A stretch of DNA of 64,000 nt from positions 496,001 through 560,000 of the forward strand of contig CACVBU010000902.1 in the NCBI GenBank assembly GCA_902728285.1, read 5' to 3'. Under the pieces are notes generated by a model that saw only the letters and a list, made by a program, of their open reading frames with translations, was not told where the DNA came from and did not search any database. The stretch is from Clytia hemisphaerica. Lineage: Eukaryota; Cnidaria; Hydrozoa; Leptothecata; Clytiidae. The position numbers were made by a program, and so were the translations under genes. Shown here in pieces: positions 12,801 to 24,404 of the stretch. Every line of letters begins with the position of its first letter. Within the stretch, counting starts at the first letter, position 1.

Positions 12801-13014
12801 TCTTTCTCATTGCCATTGGTTTCTTCGTTTTGGATTTGGTGGTTGGGGTAGATGGCGATGAGGAAATGGATGCAGGATGGTGAAATGTTCTCATTGTCTT
12901 CGGATCGTATGGACTGCTTGGGTGTACCACATTTTTTGAAATTGATCTCATTGAAGAGGACTTGAACTTCTCAAAAGACATTTGCTTCGCCATGTTGTTT
13001 CCAAACGTTTGCAA
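9819..13014 (-). CDS. CACTA accessory protein, six exons, coiled-coil nuclear protein
   Basis: Predicted exons (transcription order): 13014-12660, 12285-12170, 11904-11831, 11227-11136, 10862-10759, 10145-9819. All junctions keep frame and use GT-AG boundaries; the product is about 355 aa. The start may be the first Met or Met8 (MAKQMSFEKFK). Exon 1 is Ser/Thr-rich with basic KSKTKKPMAMRKK. Exon 2 has a short heptad-like coiled coil (IDNLKQLCSKMQEQLEDLQ) followed by basic GGRKRK. The middle exons contain KKLSGHAIEKVLGLYPEMDK and basic RSRKDNKRKLENNPNYR. The last exon carries ILVRPLMSSDDEE and VRKPCWRTEGVTN. No enzyme motif is visible. By position it could be the DNA-binding partner of the transposase, analogous to TNPA in plant En/Spm; that is inference, and I do not recognise the family by name. 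Confidence 0.7.
10421..10648. repeat. Inverted-repeat element in an accessory-gene intron
   Basis: GGCGGGAACTAATTTTG near 10421 and its inverted counterpart CAAAATTAGTTCCCACC near 10628 bracket about 190 bp; a third copy, inverted, lies near 10570. Lies wholly in the intron between the fifth and sixth coding exons of the - strand gene. Non-coding. Confidence 0.5.
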
Positions 13015-14218
13015 AAGTTATGAGTTTAATAAAAATAAAAATCACAGCACGTCCTTCCTCGACAAAATCTTGAAGAGATGTGTGATTTCCCATAAATTCC
13101 CGCCAAACAAATACAATAAAAAGAAGTCATCCAATCAGGGACGACTTTTTTTAGCGCACACCAATCAAATTCCGTTATGGAAGTCGATTCAATTATTTTT
13201 ACGTCAAAAGTAGTCAGGGGATCAAAAAATAGTAAAAAATTAATAAGAATTTATAATTAGTGTTTACTTGAAAAAGTTTTGCATTTCCAAGCAAGGAAAT
13301 AAAACTGGGAATTGTTTTTATCATATTCAAAATATTTTTGTTGGTAGTTTTTTTTTAATTGACGAAGCCATTTATACGAAAAAGATTGACATAACCCCCG
13401 TGTAGTAAAAAGTCCTTTCTCACAAGAAGATAAACAAACAATATTCCCGCCTTTTTTTATAAGAAATATTGTACAAGCTAGAGAGAGTGAATGAAAGTGA
13501 AGGTTGAATAAGTGTTTTTATACTTGATGATTGAAGTTAAAGCAAAGCAAATTTCTTTAGAAACAAGAGAAAATATTTTGGACAAGTGACTCTCTTTTAT
13601 TAATCACACTTGTGTATGTAACGAGCCTTTGCTTTTTTCAAATTTTGATAATGTCTCTTTCTTATAGAAAAAATAGAAAACCAAAGGAAAATAAAATTGG
13701 TTTTGTGGTTCATTCTTTCGTTTCTTGGAAGTGATTTTTACGTCCTTGGAAAATTCTGGTAAGTGACGAGCCCTGGAAATTCCAAGTTAGAAACCCCGAG
13801 TTGTGACTTCAAACTTGGGTTTTCATAACTTGGGTTTTCCAGGCCTCGTAAGTAACACATATAGTTTGCTCCCCTCGTGATTAGGTTCCAATAACTGCAC
13901 GTTTTTTTATAAGAAAATTTGGTTTATTCTTTGGCAGAGAGCCGGGGTGGGGCACTCGATTAAAAAACGACCATACGTCAGATCTCAGCAAATTTCAGAC
14001 TTTTATCGAGTTAATCGATTTTAATCGATTTTCATGAACTTGACAGTTTCTAGGTCATGAGTTTTCACTTTTATGATGCATTTTGCTTGTAAATACAAAA
14101 AGCCATCAAAATATTACACTAATAATTAATTCAAGCGATGAAAATGTAGGAAAAACGGCTAAAACCGATAAAACCATCGATAAAACATCGAATGTCAACT
14201 GAAAAACTCCGAATGAGT
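13015..14218. other. Intergenic region of the CACTA element
   Basis: Lies between the divergent accessory gene and transposase, so promoters of the - strand gene should lie in its left part; no defined promoter motif can be supported. Contains iterated ATCGATTTTAATCGATTTT near 14010-14030. Confidence 0.4.
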
Positions 14219-14765
14219 CTGTAGACTTCAAAAGTTGTCTCACTTGGCTGAAATTTTGCACACTTGGCCCTTGGGTGAATATCTGCAGAACTAAGTTTTC
14301 ATTTTTTGAAAATTTTGATTTTTGGGGTCTGGGGACGAGTTTTTCGTCAAAACGAGGCTGAAACTTAGGAGCGGCCTGCAGACCTCAACAATGGTCAGAT
14401 TTTGCTGAAACGTTGCACACTTGCCCCTTGGGTGAATATCTACAGATGCAATTTGCCATTTTTTTTAAGTTTGGATTTTTGGGGTCTGGGGACGAGTTCT
14501 TCGTCAAAACGAGGCTGAAACTTTAGGTCACACTGTAGACTTAAAAAATGGGATGATTTGACTGAAATTTCGCATATTTGCTGCGTTAGTGAATATATGC
14601 AAATCTAAACATCCATTTTTAAAAATATTTATATTTGGGGTCCGGAGACGAGTTTCTTGTGAAAACGAGTCTTTGCGTGGGCAGCCTGTAGACTGAACAG
14701 GGTTAAATGGATGAAATTTTGAAAACTTTTCCATACTGATTTGATTTTGTAATCTACACATACTA
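14219..14765. repeat. Degenerate tandem repeat, about 3.4 units of 153-157 bp
   Basis: The marker CTGTAGAC/CTGCAGAC recurs at 14219, 14376, 14533 and 14686. Each unit contains GGGGTCYGGRGACGAGTTT followed by a CGTCAAAACGAGGCTGAAAC-like word. Units drift progressively, the third and fourth being most diverged. No stable coding frame. Confidence 0.7.
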
Positions 14766-14858
14766 ATTCGCGAGTTTCCACCAAAAAAAGTTAGATCTAA
14801 GAGATGTATCCCGAAAATCGTTTTCTAGCCACTTTTTTCGATCTCAGCAGCGGGACTA

Positions 14859-16124
14859 CAGTATATGGCCCCCAAAACGGAGACGGCCCCCAAAACGGAG
14901 GTTTTCATTAAAATGAAGATTCTGACTTGTAGATTTATCAGAATTAAACGATTTTTGTTTATTTTGAAAGAATGATGGTTATACTTAAAAATGAGCATGT
15001 TTTTGCTGGTTTGAGACGGATTCAAAATAACATAGTTGCGTCTAAAGGAAATATTTTAACACCAAAATTAGATAAAAATTGCATATAACTCGCTCTAGCT
15101 CCTTGGATATTGAAAATAAGTTATGAAAACGGGGTATAGGAAACTTTCTACACCTAATGCCGTTCAGAAAATGCAAATACATCTGTGACTTTAGAGGCTG
15201 GGTAAAAGATATAGCATCTTGAAGGTCAACCAGTATTTTGGAGCCCTAGAATCAGCATTGACAAAACCGAAAATTCTAAATATGAGAAAAAGCAAAAAAT
15301 CTTGGAATTCTATTCCTATCACCTTCAGTTAATAGTTTATAACAAAAAATTAACATTATATATAAAATTTTTCGCTGAATCAGCAAAAACGGCAAATTCT
15401 GTCATTTTTTGCAAAATAAAGGAGAAAAATATCTTTAAAGCTTAATATTTTCAGTTTCAGTTAAGCTTTTTTTCTAAAATTTTCACAGCTTATTCCATAC
15501 ATGAATGGAACTATTTTCAAAAGAGATTTGTTTTCAAAAACTTGATTAAGACGTTGTTAAATCAAAATTGTCATTTTGAAAATTTCTAAATTTTCAGTTT
15601 GGACTTTGCAATATCGAAAATCTTGAAATATTTCATAAAAATCATAAATTTTACATCCATCGGGTCGTAAATTTAAGGGAAAACACAAATATGTTCATAG
15701 TTTTCCCCCCTATTACCACCTGGCTTAATAATTTGATTTTAGCTACACCTCCGTTTTGGGGGCCGCAAACCTGCATTTTGACAACCAGGGGTATACTGTA
15801 AAAATTTTATCAAATAAATTTATGCCCAAAACCCTCTAAATCATATTTCAAAACTATGGTCAAAATTTTGTATTTATATCTTAAAGATATCTCGAGAAAT
15901 CGCTAAAATTTCAAACCTCCGTTTTGGGGGCCATTAGAAAAAAGCTACCTATCTTTAAGCGATTGAAAAATATTGTTGAAATTGAAAATTTTGAAAAAGA
16001 ACTTCAAGGAAATAAAGTAGAGATGTTAAAGGTTTTCATGCAGCAAAAATTTTTGTAAAATCTCTTTTCCCCTAGATTTGAGAGAAATTTCAAATTTGAT
16101 CGCCGTTTTGGGGGCCACATACTG
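14859..16124. mobile_element. Non-autonomous TA-flanked element, TIR CAGTATRTGGCCCCCAAAAC
   Basis: Ends are inverted copies of CAGTATRTGGCCCCCAAAAC with TA on both sides (14857-14858 and 16125-16126), the pattern of Tc1/mariner-type elements. The word CCGTTTTGGGGGCC occurs five times: inverted at 14867 and 14885, direct at 15751, 15919 and 16103. No transposase is encoded in the 1.27 kb. Nested in the intergenic region of the CACTA element. Confidence 0.75.
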
Positions 16125-16138
16125 TATATGTTTTCATA

Positions 16139-16928
16139 GTCAGGCACCTGAGGTCACATAAAAAAGTGCAGTAGCTACAAAGTTTGCAAGCAAACTTTAA
16201 ACATTTGTTTTCAATAGATATGGCTTTTCTGAACACAAAATCATCAACCGGACAGATTGAAAATATTTACCGGACGCGTCCAAAAATATTTTTGTATTTG
16301 ATGACGTCACAAGCAAAATGAAAAATTTTATGAAAAAAAAGTATAGACATATTATATACCAATCGACGCGTTTTTGACGTAGATTAAGAAAAAGGTCAGT
16401 AACTATGCCTGAAAATTTGATAATAAAAAGTTAAAAGCTTCCGAAGTTTTTATGACGTCATATTACACTTTCCTTAGGATCGATTTTCTCGAGTTAGGTT
16501 GAGAATTCTTTTATATCCACTTAAAAGTCTTCTATATCTTCTTAGATTTCAAATTTGATAAGTTTGAATTTTTGAGTTTTTTTTCGTCTCGGACAGGTAA
16601 AATTGACGTTACGGACATAAAGGAAAATCTTCCTAACTTTTTATAGCAAAATATTTTCAGATATGGTTACTGACCATTTTCTTAATCTACGTTAAAAAAC
16701 GCTTCGATCGGTATATAATATGTCTATGGTGGTTCTCAAATTTTTTTAGTAAGGCTATGGGCACGCATGACGTCATCAGGTCCTAAAATATTACCGGACA
16801 CGTCCGGTAATTAATTTCAACAACTCCGGTTGATGGTTTCTAGATATTTAGGTTGTATATTTTCAATTAAAAGTGGTTTGGGATTGTTCACACCCCGTTC
16901 AATTTGTTTGTGACCTCAGCTGCCTGTC
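16139..16928. mobile_element. Foldback-type element with CAGGCACCTGAGGTCACA ends
   Basis: The ends share GWCAGGCAVCTGAGGTCACA in inverted orientation, with TA at both flanks. Inside lies a long imperfect inverted repeat: 16245-16400 pairs with 16665-16855 (shared words CATCAACCGGA, TACCGGACGYGTCC, ATAGACATATTATATACC, ACGTAGATTAAGAAAA). TGACGTCA-type words occur in both halves. It ends only about 160 bp before the transposase start codon. Confidence 0.7.
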
Positions 16929-17087
16929 TATCTCCTTTAGAGATTCGTGATGGGCAGAAAACAACCACAATCTGATTCCAGCTTACTTTAGAGAGTGGAT
17001 ACGCGTCATTCATTATGATTTGCCCCAGGGCTTTCCAGAAATTTCCGCTGTGGACTGTTGTATTTTATGTTATATTTGTATTAGGAT

Positions 17088-20000
17088 ATGGATGACGACG
17101 AAATTCAATGCCAACTCTGCAAACAAAGTTTTACATCTAAATATTTCGAGCGTCATTCAATGAAATGTATCAGAAAGATTAATAATGAAAACCCAGTAGA
17201 CTTTGAAATGGAGAGTGAACAAGAAGCTATTGAAGAAGAGACGTCGGAATCTGAAAACGAAATGGAAGAGTTTAATGAGGCTGCAGCTGAAGAAGAATTG
17301 GTGAACGATCAGGAAGCTTTTGAGGATATGATCAGAGATTTTGAAAACGAAGTAACTGGTATCGAGGTCAATGAAGAGAGAGATGAAACGACTTTATTCT
17401 CTAGGTACACTTGCAGGTTTTTGGCGATTTGGCAGTATACATTTGGCATCACTGACTGTGCTTTGAAAAGCTTAATAACCTTTTTGTTTGTTCTAATTAC
17501 TACCCTTGTATCATGTGTACCTGGTATCACCTACGTTGTCGGTAACTTTCCATCAAGCCTTTATAAATTTCAAAAGCTCCTAAACGTTGGAGGAGTTGAA
17601 ACCGATTTTGTGAAATATGTGGTATGTACAAAGTGTTACAAACTTTATGATTATAAAGATTGCATCTCCGTCATACGCGGGGAAAAGGTTTCCAAGAAGT
17701 GCAGCAGTGTATCTTTTCCGAACCATCCACAGAAACAACATCGAAAGGAATGTGGTCAGATCCTACTATCAAAAGTGTCCTCTCCATCTGGGGAAACAAA
17801 GCTTGTTCCATTTAAAACATATTGTTATAAGTCGATAAAGGAAAGTCTAAAAAATCTGCTAGAGCGAAATGGGTTTGAAGAGGATTGCGAGAAATGGAGA
17901 AAACGAACAAGGAAAGACAAAATAATGGCTGATGTATTTGACGGTGATATGTGGAAAAGATTTTCCAATCCTAATGGATATGATTTCTTTACAAAGAAAA
18001 GAAACTATGGTGTAATGCTAAATGTTGATTGGTTCAATCCCTATAAACACGTCAAGTATAGTATTGGAGCTATATACCTTGTCATTATGAATCTTCCAAG
18101 AAGTGAGCGATTCAAGCCTAAAAACATAATTCTTGTCGGATTAATTCCATCAATGGCTAAAGAACCAGCAAACATAAACTCGTTCTTAGAACCTTTGGTG
18201 TGCGAATTAAAAGAGGCTTGGACTGATGGATTTATGATAAAACTTGGTAAAACAGTTAAACAATTTGGACTTGCCCTCTTATGTATCGGTTGCGATATAC
18301 CGGCATGCCGTAAACTTTGTGGATTTCTCGGTAAGTTGATTTTTGCATCCTTTCTTCGATGACCCGGTGGAGTGTCAACTCAGAATATCATTGGAAATTA
18401 TGCTTTTTAACACCCATGTGTCACAGACCTTGGTTTTACTTGGCCAAATACCCTACACTTTCAGCCAAACTGGGAAATTGACTTTGATTTCACCCCCATT
18501 CGAAAACAAAAAACTTTATTCTAAGCAATAGAATTTGTATCATCATTACGATATAAATTTTTATTCTCGCTGTGGGAAAAAGTCCTATCTGTATTATCAC
18601 AGTATTAGCTGTGAGACAGGGGTGTTTTTCTATTTTTTGAATCAATGAAACCTTTGGTCTTAATCGGCCAACATAGCCAAATTTGCAATTCATTACTTTT
18701 GTTACAATGTCTTGCACCATGTGTCAAAGATAATTTTGGTCTCCAAATGAATGAAACAGTGTATTTTCATCCACTGTGATACCTGTGCCATCTGATTCAA
18801 TTAACTTCAACGCACATTTTATTACCTCCTAAAACGGGGTATTTGCACACAACTTTTGGGCGTCGTCTAATTTCTGAGATATTTTGCGTCCTTTTGATGA
18901 CAAAATTTTAGATAAATAAAGACATGAATCAACAAAACTTTTGTTTATACTGTTATTTCAAAGGCCAAATCGCCGATCACTTGAATTTCACGCAGGCTCT
19001 TGCAGGTTCTACTGTATGAATTTGCGCGCACCTTTTAATTTTGCGCGCGTTTTCTGGGCGAAAATTAATGGGGTATTATTCTTTTATTCATCATTTATTC
19101 ATTATCTTTTTGAAGGTCATGCGGCTATTAAAGGATGTTCAAAATGTAAGAAGGAATTTCCCGGTCGCAACTGTGGTGGGTTCAATAGAAAGTCGTGGCG
19201 AAGTAGAACGAATGAAGAGCATCGTAGACAAATGGAGGACATCAACAAGGCAGACACAGTTGGTGAAAAGCAAAGACTGGAATCACTGCATGGATCTAGA
19301 TATTCTGTTCTCACGGAACTTCCCTATATTGACCTAATCAAGATGGCAATAGTCGATCCTATGCATAACTTATTTCTAGGTAAATTTACTCATTATGAAA
19401 ATGAAGAAAAACTAAATTAAGAACAAATATTTCAGAAAACAAAACACATATTTAAACGAAGACCAAGACTTTTAAGGATTTTAGTGGGTGAATTTTCCAT
19501 CGTAGAAGCTCATTAAGTGAAATTTTTTTCAGGAACATCTAAACTGATGATCAAAATTTGGAAAGAAAAAGGATATTTGGACCATCACACTTTCCCCGTT
19601 CTTCAAAAGCGAGTTGATTCAGCAATCGTTTCTTCAGATGTGGGAAAGCTCCCGACAAAATTAGAAAGTGGATTTGACGGATTTACGGCTGATGAATTAA
19701 AGAACTGGACCCTAATCTATTCAATATACGCATTGAAAGGTATCATCCCTGAGGCAGATCTAGAATGCTGGAGATTGTTTGTCATTGCTTGCACCTACCT
19801 TTGTGTACGAGTTATCACACAGGAGGATATCAAGTTGGCGGATGTCTTTCTCATCAAATTTTGTAGAAGATTTCAAAGGCTTTACACATCTGATCGAGTA
19901 ACACCGAATATTCATCTGCATGGTCATTTAAAAGAATGTTTAAAAGAATTCGGTCCTGTGTATTCCTTCTGGTTGTTCTCGTTTGAAAGGTACAATGGTC

Positions 20001-21019
20001 TTTTGGGTGGTTTGCCAAACAATAAGAAGAATATTGAATGTCAAATAATGAAGCGCTTTCTTCGTGATAACCAGGTGAGGCACTAAAACTACTTAACAGT
20101 CTTGCCTTTCAAATTATATCCTATTATATCGATTCTATGGATTTAGACTAAATTTTAGTCGGTGTACCTGTTCTGTTTGAGGCAGGTTAGGGGTTTTCGG
20201 GTTTGTAATGTGTTGTTAGTATCAATACCAACTACTTGTAGAGCAAAGTCAAGTTGATTTTGTTTTTTATAGGTTTTGAATTTTCGTGATCATGGTCCCA
20301 TGTTAAATGACCAATTCTGCAACTTGCGTCAAATGTCAAACGACTTGGTGGATAGAAATACGAATCGTGGAACATTGAACGATCAACTATCATCAGACTA
20401 CATTGCACACATGATGCAACGATCTCACAATTTCAACTTTGTCAATCGAAAATGTTGGATGAATCTTGACTACTTCAAATTTTCAAGAAAATTGCAGCCT
20501 TACAATCTAAGCGAAGATGAACACCGAATGTTGAAAACAACATACTCTACTCTTTATCCAACCGATTTTAGTGATCTCGTAATTCCCCAAACAGCTTGGA
20601 AAACAACTGAATTGATTTACGGTGAACATCTGCTTGGTTCTTTAAAATCTAGAAGCCACAAGTCGAGTTATATCTCTGCTTTTTGGCCATCTCTAGATGG
20701 TTCAATTCAAGCCCCGGATGAGATGTATTTTAAACCTGTCCCTGGTCAGATATTGTTTTTCATCAAACACAACATTTTCCATGGTGAAGAATATTATTCA
20801 CATGTATTTGCAAGAGTCAGTTGGTTTCTTGACAGCGGTAACAAAGATCTTTTTGGTAAGCCTGTCGAAGTTTGGGATGGAGTTCTCACTAAACCTAGAG
20901 GTTCATCCTCTTTTATGCCTGTACAACGGACATTTGCGAAATTTGTGCATTTCAAATTCGAGAAAAACTGTCATAAGCTTATAGCAGTTGTTCCTCGAGC
21001 TTGTTGTCTGCGATTATGA
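17088..21019 (+). CDS. CACTA/EnSpm transposase (TNP2 / Transposase_21 type), four exons
   Basis: Predicted exons 17088-18330, 19116-19379, 19533-20074, 20273-21019; all splice phases agree and the product is about 930 aa. Cuts and joins the CACTA ends. Residues 7-27 form a zinc-finger-like CxxC...H...C motif, followed by a very acidic segment. A central part (about residues 100-140) is unusually hydrophobic. The catalytic core has the family landmarks: LNVDWFNPYKH, then CDIPACRKLCGFLG joined by the first splice to GHAAIKGCSKCKK, then VDPMHNLFLGTSKLMIKIW across the second splice. The last exon holds a conserved C-terminal region (LFGKPVEVWDGVL). It is uninterrupted by stops or frameshifts; intron 1 holds an inserted MITE. 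The start is the first Met before the finger. Confidence 0.88.
18405..18628. mobile_element. MITE in transposase intron 1, ends ACACCC-TGTNTCACAG
   Basis: The left end reads AACACCCATGTGTCACAG and the right end is the inverted CTGTGAGACAGGGGTGTTTT. Belongs to the same end-family as the elements at 21873, 22771 and 61165. Non-coding, within the 785-bp first intron of the CACTA transposase. Confidence 0.65.
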
Positions 21020-21803
21020 TAATCGCTTTCATAACGTGACATGTAAAATGATACTCTTTAATCATTTTTTGACTTCATGAACATTTTTCATTCTTTTCGA
21101 TTTTTTTAACAGATACAGTATGCTTCATAGACCTTCTCATGCTGACTTTTCCGTGGTATCTTGAGCTATTTGAGTTTTTTCCTAAAAATACGCGCAAAAC
21201 TCAACTAATCCATTAATGACTGAAATTATTGATTAGAGTTCCATTCGGCCAATGAAAAAGAAGATTATTATGCGTTAAAGTATTATAAGATCTTGTGTTA
21301 GAAGGTCCACTAAAGACTTCTATACTAATATGAAATTCCATTAACAATTTTCCAGTGCAAAGCACTGCTATTTCCATTGTTGTATGTATCAGTTTTTAAA
21401 TATATGTTTCAAATTTCCTGTAGTTAAAGGATAAAGGATATTCAAATTCTCTGTATGAATTTCTCATTTGCATTTTTTGCAAGGTTTTGACGACTGGTAG
21501 TTGTTTGATTCAGGCCTGTCTCGCAGCCAATAGGGGATGATAAGAATAGCAGACAGAACTCGATGGGGATTGATATTCCCATGTTTTTTTTGGCTGGGTA
21601 TTTGAATTGATTTCTAGCCGCCATAAAATTCAGTGGGGATTGAAAAAAACGCACAATATTTTGCAGTCAGGATTTGATTTTCTAGTTATTTTTAGCGGGG
21701 ACAAAAATTAGAGTATAATATAAAGGGGGTGTTTAAATAGATTAAATTAAACCATGAACACCATATCTTAGCTTTCTTTGAAATTCAGCTACGGAGACAA
21801 ACC

Positions 21804-22427
21804 ATTGAGTTTCAAGCCCGAAGGGCTAGAGGTCAATCTCTAACCTTTCTCAGGCAAGAAAAATTGAAGCCTTAAAAACACCCCTGTCTCAGTGCCCCGG
21901 TGGCATGATTTCAATACATGATTTTTTTTCAGTACATGGTTTCAGTACATGATTTTTTCCTACGTCACTGCAGTAATCAAATTTTTATTGCACTCAATTG
22001 TGAATTGAGATATAAATTGAATAAAGACAGCGACAATAAAAAACAGTTCTTGAATTCCCAAGCCATTTAGGATGATTACAAATGAGTGCAATAAAAATTT
22101 GATTACTGCAGTGACGTAGGAAAAAATCATGTACTGAAACCATGTACTGAAAAAAATCATGTACTGAAATCATGCCACCGGGGCACTGAGACAGGGGTGT
22201 TTAAAATATGCGCCGTATTTTTGATGACGGATTGAATCTAGCAATTCCTTTGTCTTCGAGTGATATATTTTTCGAAATTAAGCGGTAAATTTTAGTTTCA
22301 ATCTGTCCAGATCTGTCATTTGTGTAAAAACCAGGCGGGTCGCTCAAGGCCGCGCAACTTTGGTAGGATTTGTGGCTTCAAATCCTACCAAAGAGATTGA
22401 CCTCTAGCCTTCGGCTTGAAACTCAAT
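21804..22427. mobile_element. Nested foldback, 121-bp near-perfect inner arms
   Basis: The inner arms at 21876-21996 and 22083-22203 are near-perfect inverted copies beginning AAACACCCCTGTCTCAGTGC. An outer pair, 21804-21841 and 22391-22427 (ATTGAGTTTCAAGCC...GGTCAATCTCT), encloses them with about 35-190 bp unpaired on either side. The transcript or single strand could form a long hairpin. Non-coding, between the transposase and the right CACTA end. Confidence 0.75.
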
Positions 22428-22770
22428 GAGACAAACGATAAGAGTTTTATCGTACATGTCTAAATCACATTGGTATCCAAGGAATCGAATATGACGGAGA
22501 GTACATCTCCCCATATTAAGCTTAAGTAGATTATATAATTTTATATTTCCAGTTATTCAAACATGAGGCTTTATTCTGAGACAGAACAGTGAAAACAGTG
22601 AAACCAGCTTTCCTTATAAGACGTCTTCCAACTTATTACATAGTCATCATTGATAACTTTTCATTTGCCTAAAGTTAATTTGATCGATTCATATAAAAAT
22701 GTTTATGTTGAAATAAATATTTAATTTTTGATTATTCTATTTCACTGATCTTTTCTACGTTTCTTTTTTA

Positions 22771-23330
22771 TGACACCCCTGTGTCACAGACCCGCTGAGT
22801 CCCCAGCCCGACTGGATAATTTGGCAACAATTTCATCCCTGGTGGAAAAATGACAAATAGAATTACGGAATTTGATTGATCATCCACACTTGAACCTGTT
22901 ATAACAGTTTTCTTACGGGCACGGTAAACCTCCAAGGCCCTTGATAATCAACCATCTGAGAAAAATAGTCCTCAAGTGGAAAATTCTTCAACAAGAATCT
23001 TGTTATGCGCCAGCAAGTCTAAAAATAAGCTCTTTTATAATACGGCACTCTATTTTCAAACACAGTCACGTAACTTTGTTGTCATACCCAGTCCTTTTAA
23101 ACGTGGGCGGTCTTTACGATTTTGAGACAGCATATTTGTCAGATTGTTTTGTTTTCACACATCCCTTTAGAGGTTCAGCGCGATGTGCAGAAAACAATCA
23201 AAGTCTGATCTCAGATTTCCCCACTCGAAATTCGTTGTTTAAAAATTGGACTTCAAAACCACTCCCACTGGATTTTTATACACTGGAACAATAGAAGCTC
23301 CACCGGGGCTGTGATACAGGGCTATTTCAA
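22771..23330. mobile_element. Inverted-repeat element, ACACCCCTGTGTCACAG family
   Basis: The left end is GACACCCCTGTGTCACAGAC; the right end is the inverted GGGGCTGTGATACAGGGCTA. The sequence before the right end (TTGTTTAAAAATTGGACTTC) closely matches 61050-61070, where another right end of the family occurs. Non-coding. Confidence 0.6.
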
Positions 23331-23380
23331 GACTTGATTGGTGGGCTGTGATACAGGGCTATTTCAAGACTTGATTGGTG
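23307..23380. repeat. Perfect 37-bp tandem duplication
   Basis: Two adjacent copies of a 37-bp unit starting GGCTGTGATACAGGGCTATT, with period 37 (23307 and 23344). It duplicates the right end of the preceding element and its flank. Confidence 0.85.
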
Positions 23381-24367
23381 CGCTTAACATCCAAGATTCT
23401 TGCTGATGGTCATTCATGGTAACTTTTGTTGCCTGTTGAATGACATTCGCGTTTGTCTTTATTTCGACGATTATTTCAAACAGTAAGAAAATCGTTTGAT
23501 AATTAAAATATTTCTAAAAACTCATATGTTGTTACGAAGACTACTTGGGCCTTGATCTTTTTAACCATATTTTAATGGGTAGGATACCATTTTTTTTCGC
23601 ACAGAACTATTGCCAGAAGAAATTCTCGGAGGAACTGCATAAAGATTGCAATAAATAGTCCTTTTTAGATATGTTAATATAATTCAAAATGATTGGAATC
23701 TTTTAAAAAGAAGGAATATAAGACTTGAATATATATAGTTTGGGTTTTAAGCAAAGAGTTTTCTTAGCTCAAACTTCAAAATTCCAAGCTTTAAAGTTTA
23801 TCTACCAAAAGCGCCGCATCATTTGTAATCTGAATTAGCTCGATTTTGGTTAAATTTAGCTTCCAAAAAGTACGATTTATGATAAAATGCGGCCAAAAGT
23901 CACTTTGTCCGGGGGGTAAATCACTGAAAATTGTTATATCCTCTAACCCCCCATATTCAAACTTTTTTCTGGAAAAGCCCAGAATACTTAACAATAAGAA
24001 ATCGAATTCTTCGATTTGTCACATTTTCGGCTACTTTCGTTCTCCGAAAATGTAACATTTCTGTTTTGTCCGATACTTAAAATTCACGTAAAACTATTTT
24101 ACGTTTTTTCGACGTTTTCGTTCATTTCCTTTCACCGAAAAGATAATAATTCCGCTATTTCCGATTTGTAACCTTTACTTTAAACGGTTTTGCGTTTTTC
24201 TCAGATTTTCGAACATTTTCGTTTTCCCGATTAGTGAAAATAACGTATTGACCGAAAATTTTAAAATAACGGATTAGGCCATCTACGAAAATCTTAAATA
24301 TCTGAATACGGACACTGCTAGCTAGGTTTTCGAATACGTTGATCCGAAAATGCTAAGAAATCTGAAT
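23381..24367. other. CACTA right subterminal region
   Basis: No gene. From about 24000 it is dense in TTTTCG/CGAAAA and CCGATTT/TTCCGNTA words in both orientations, the expected look of subterminal transposase-binding repeats. Confidence 0.5.
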
Positions 24368-24401
24368 TCCGATTTCCGCTAGATATGCATTTCATGCAGT
24401 G
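24368..24401 (-). repeat. CACTA element right terminal inverted repeat
   Basis: Read on the minus strand it begins CACTGCATGAAAT then GCATATCTAGCG, matching the left end at 6919-6952 with scattered mismatches. Followed directly by the ATT duplication at 24402-24404. Confidence 0.85.
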
Positions 24402-24404
24402 ATT

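Larger units (their letters stand above)
6919..24401. mobile_element. 17,483-bp CACTA/EnSpm-type DNA transposon
   Basis: Terminal inverted repeats start CACTGCATRAAAT at 6919 and, inverted, at 24401; similarity extends about 34 bp with mismatches. A 3-bp duplication ATT flanks them (6916-6918 and 24402-24404), and the host DIRS frame is restored when it is excised in silico. CACTR ends with 3-bp duplications are the hallmark of CACTA/EnSpm. Inside are a transposase of the TNP2/Transposase_21 type (+) and a second spliced gene (-), transcribed divergently. Both are open across all predicted exons, so the copy could have been autonomous recently. Several smaller elements are nested in its non-coding parts. 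Confidence 0.9.

Noticed and set aside
22941-23294. 117-aa plus-strand frame
   Set aside because: Lies inside a MITE of the ACACCCCTGT family and shares sequence with non-coding copies elsewhere.
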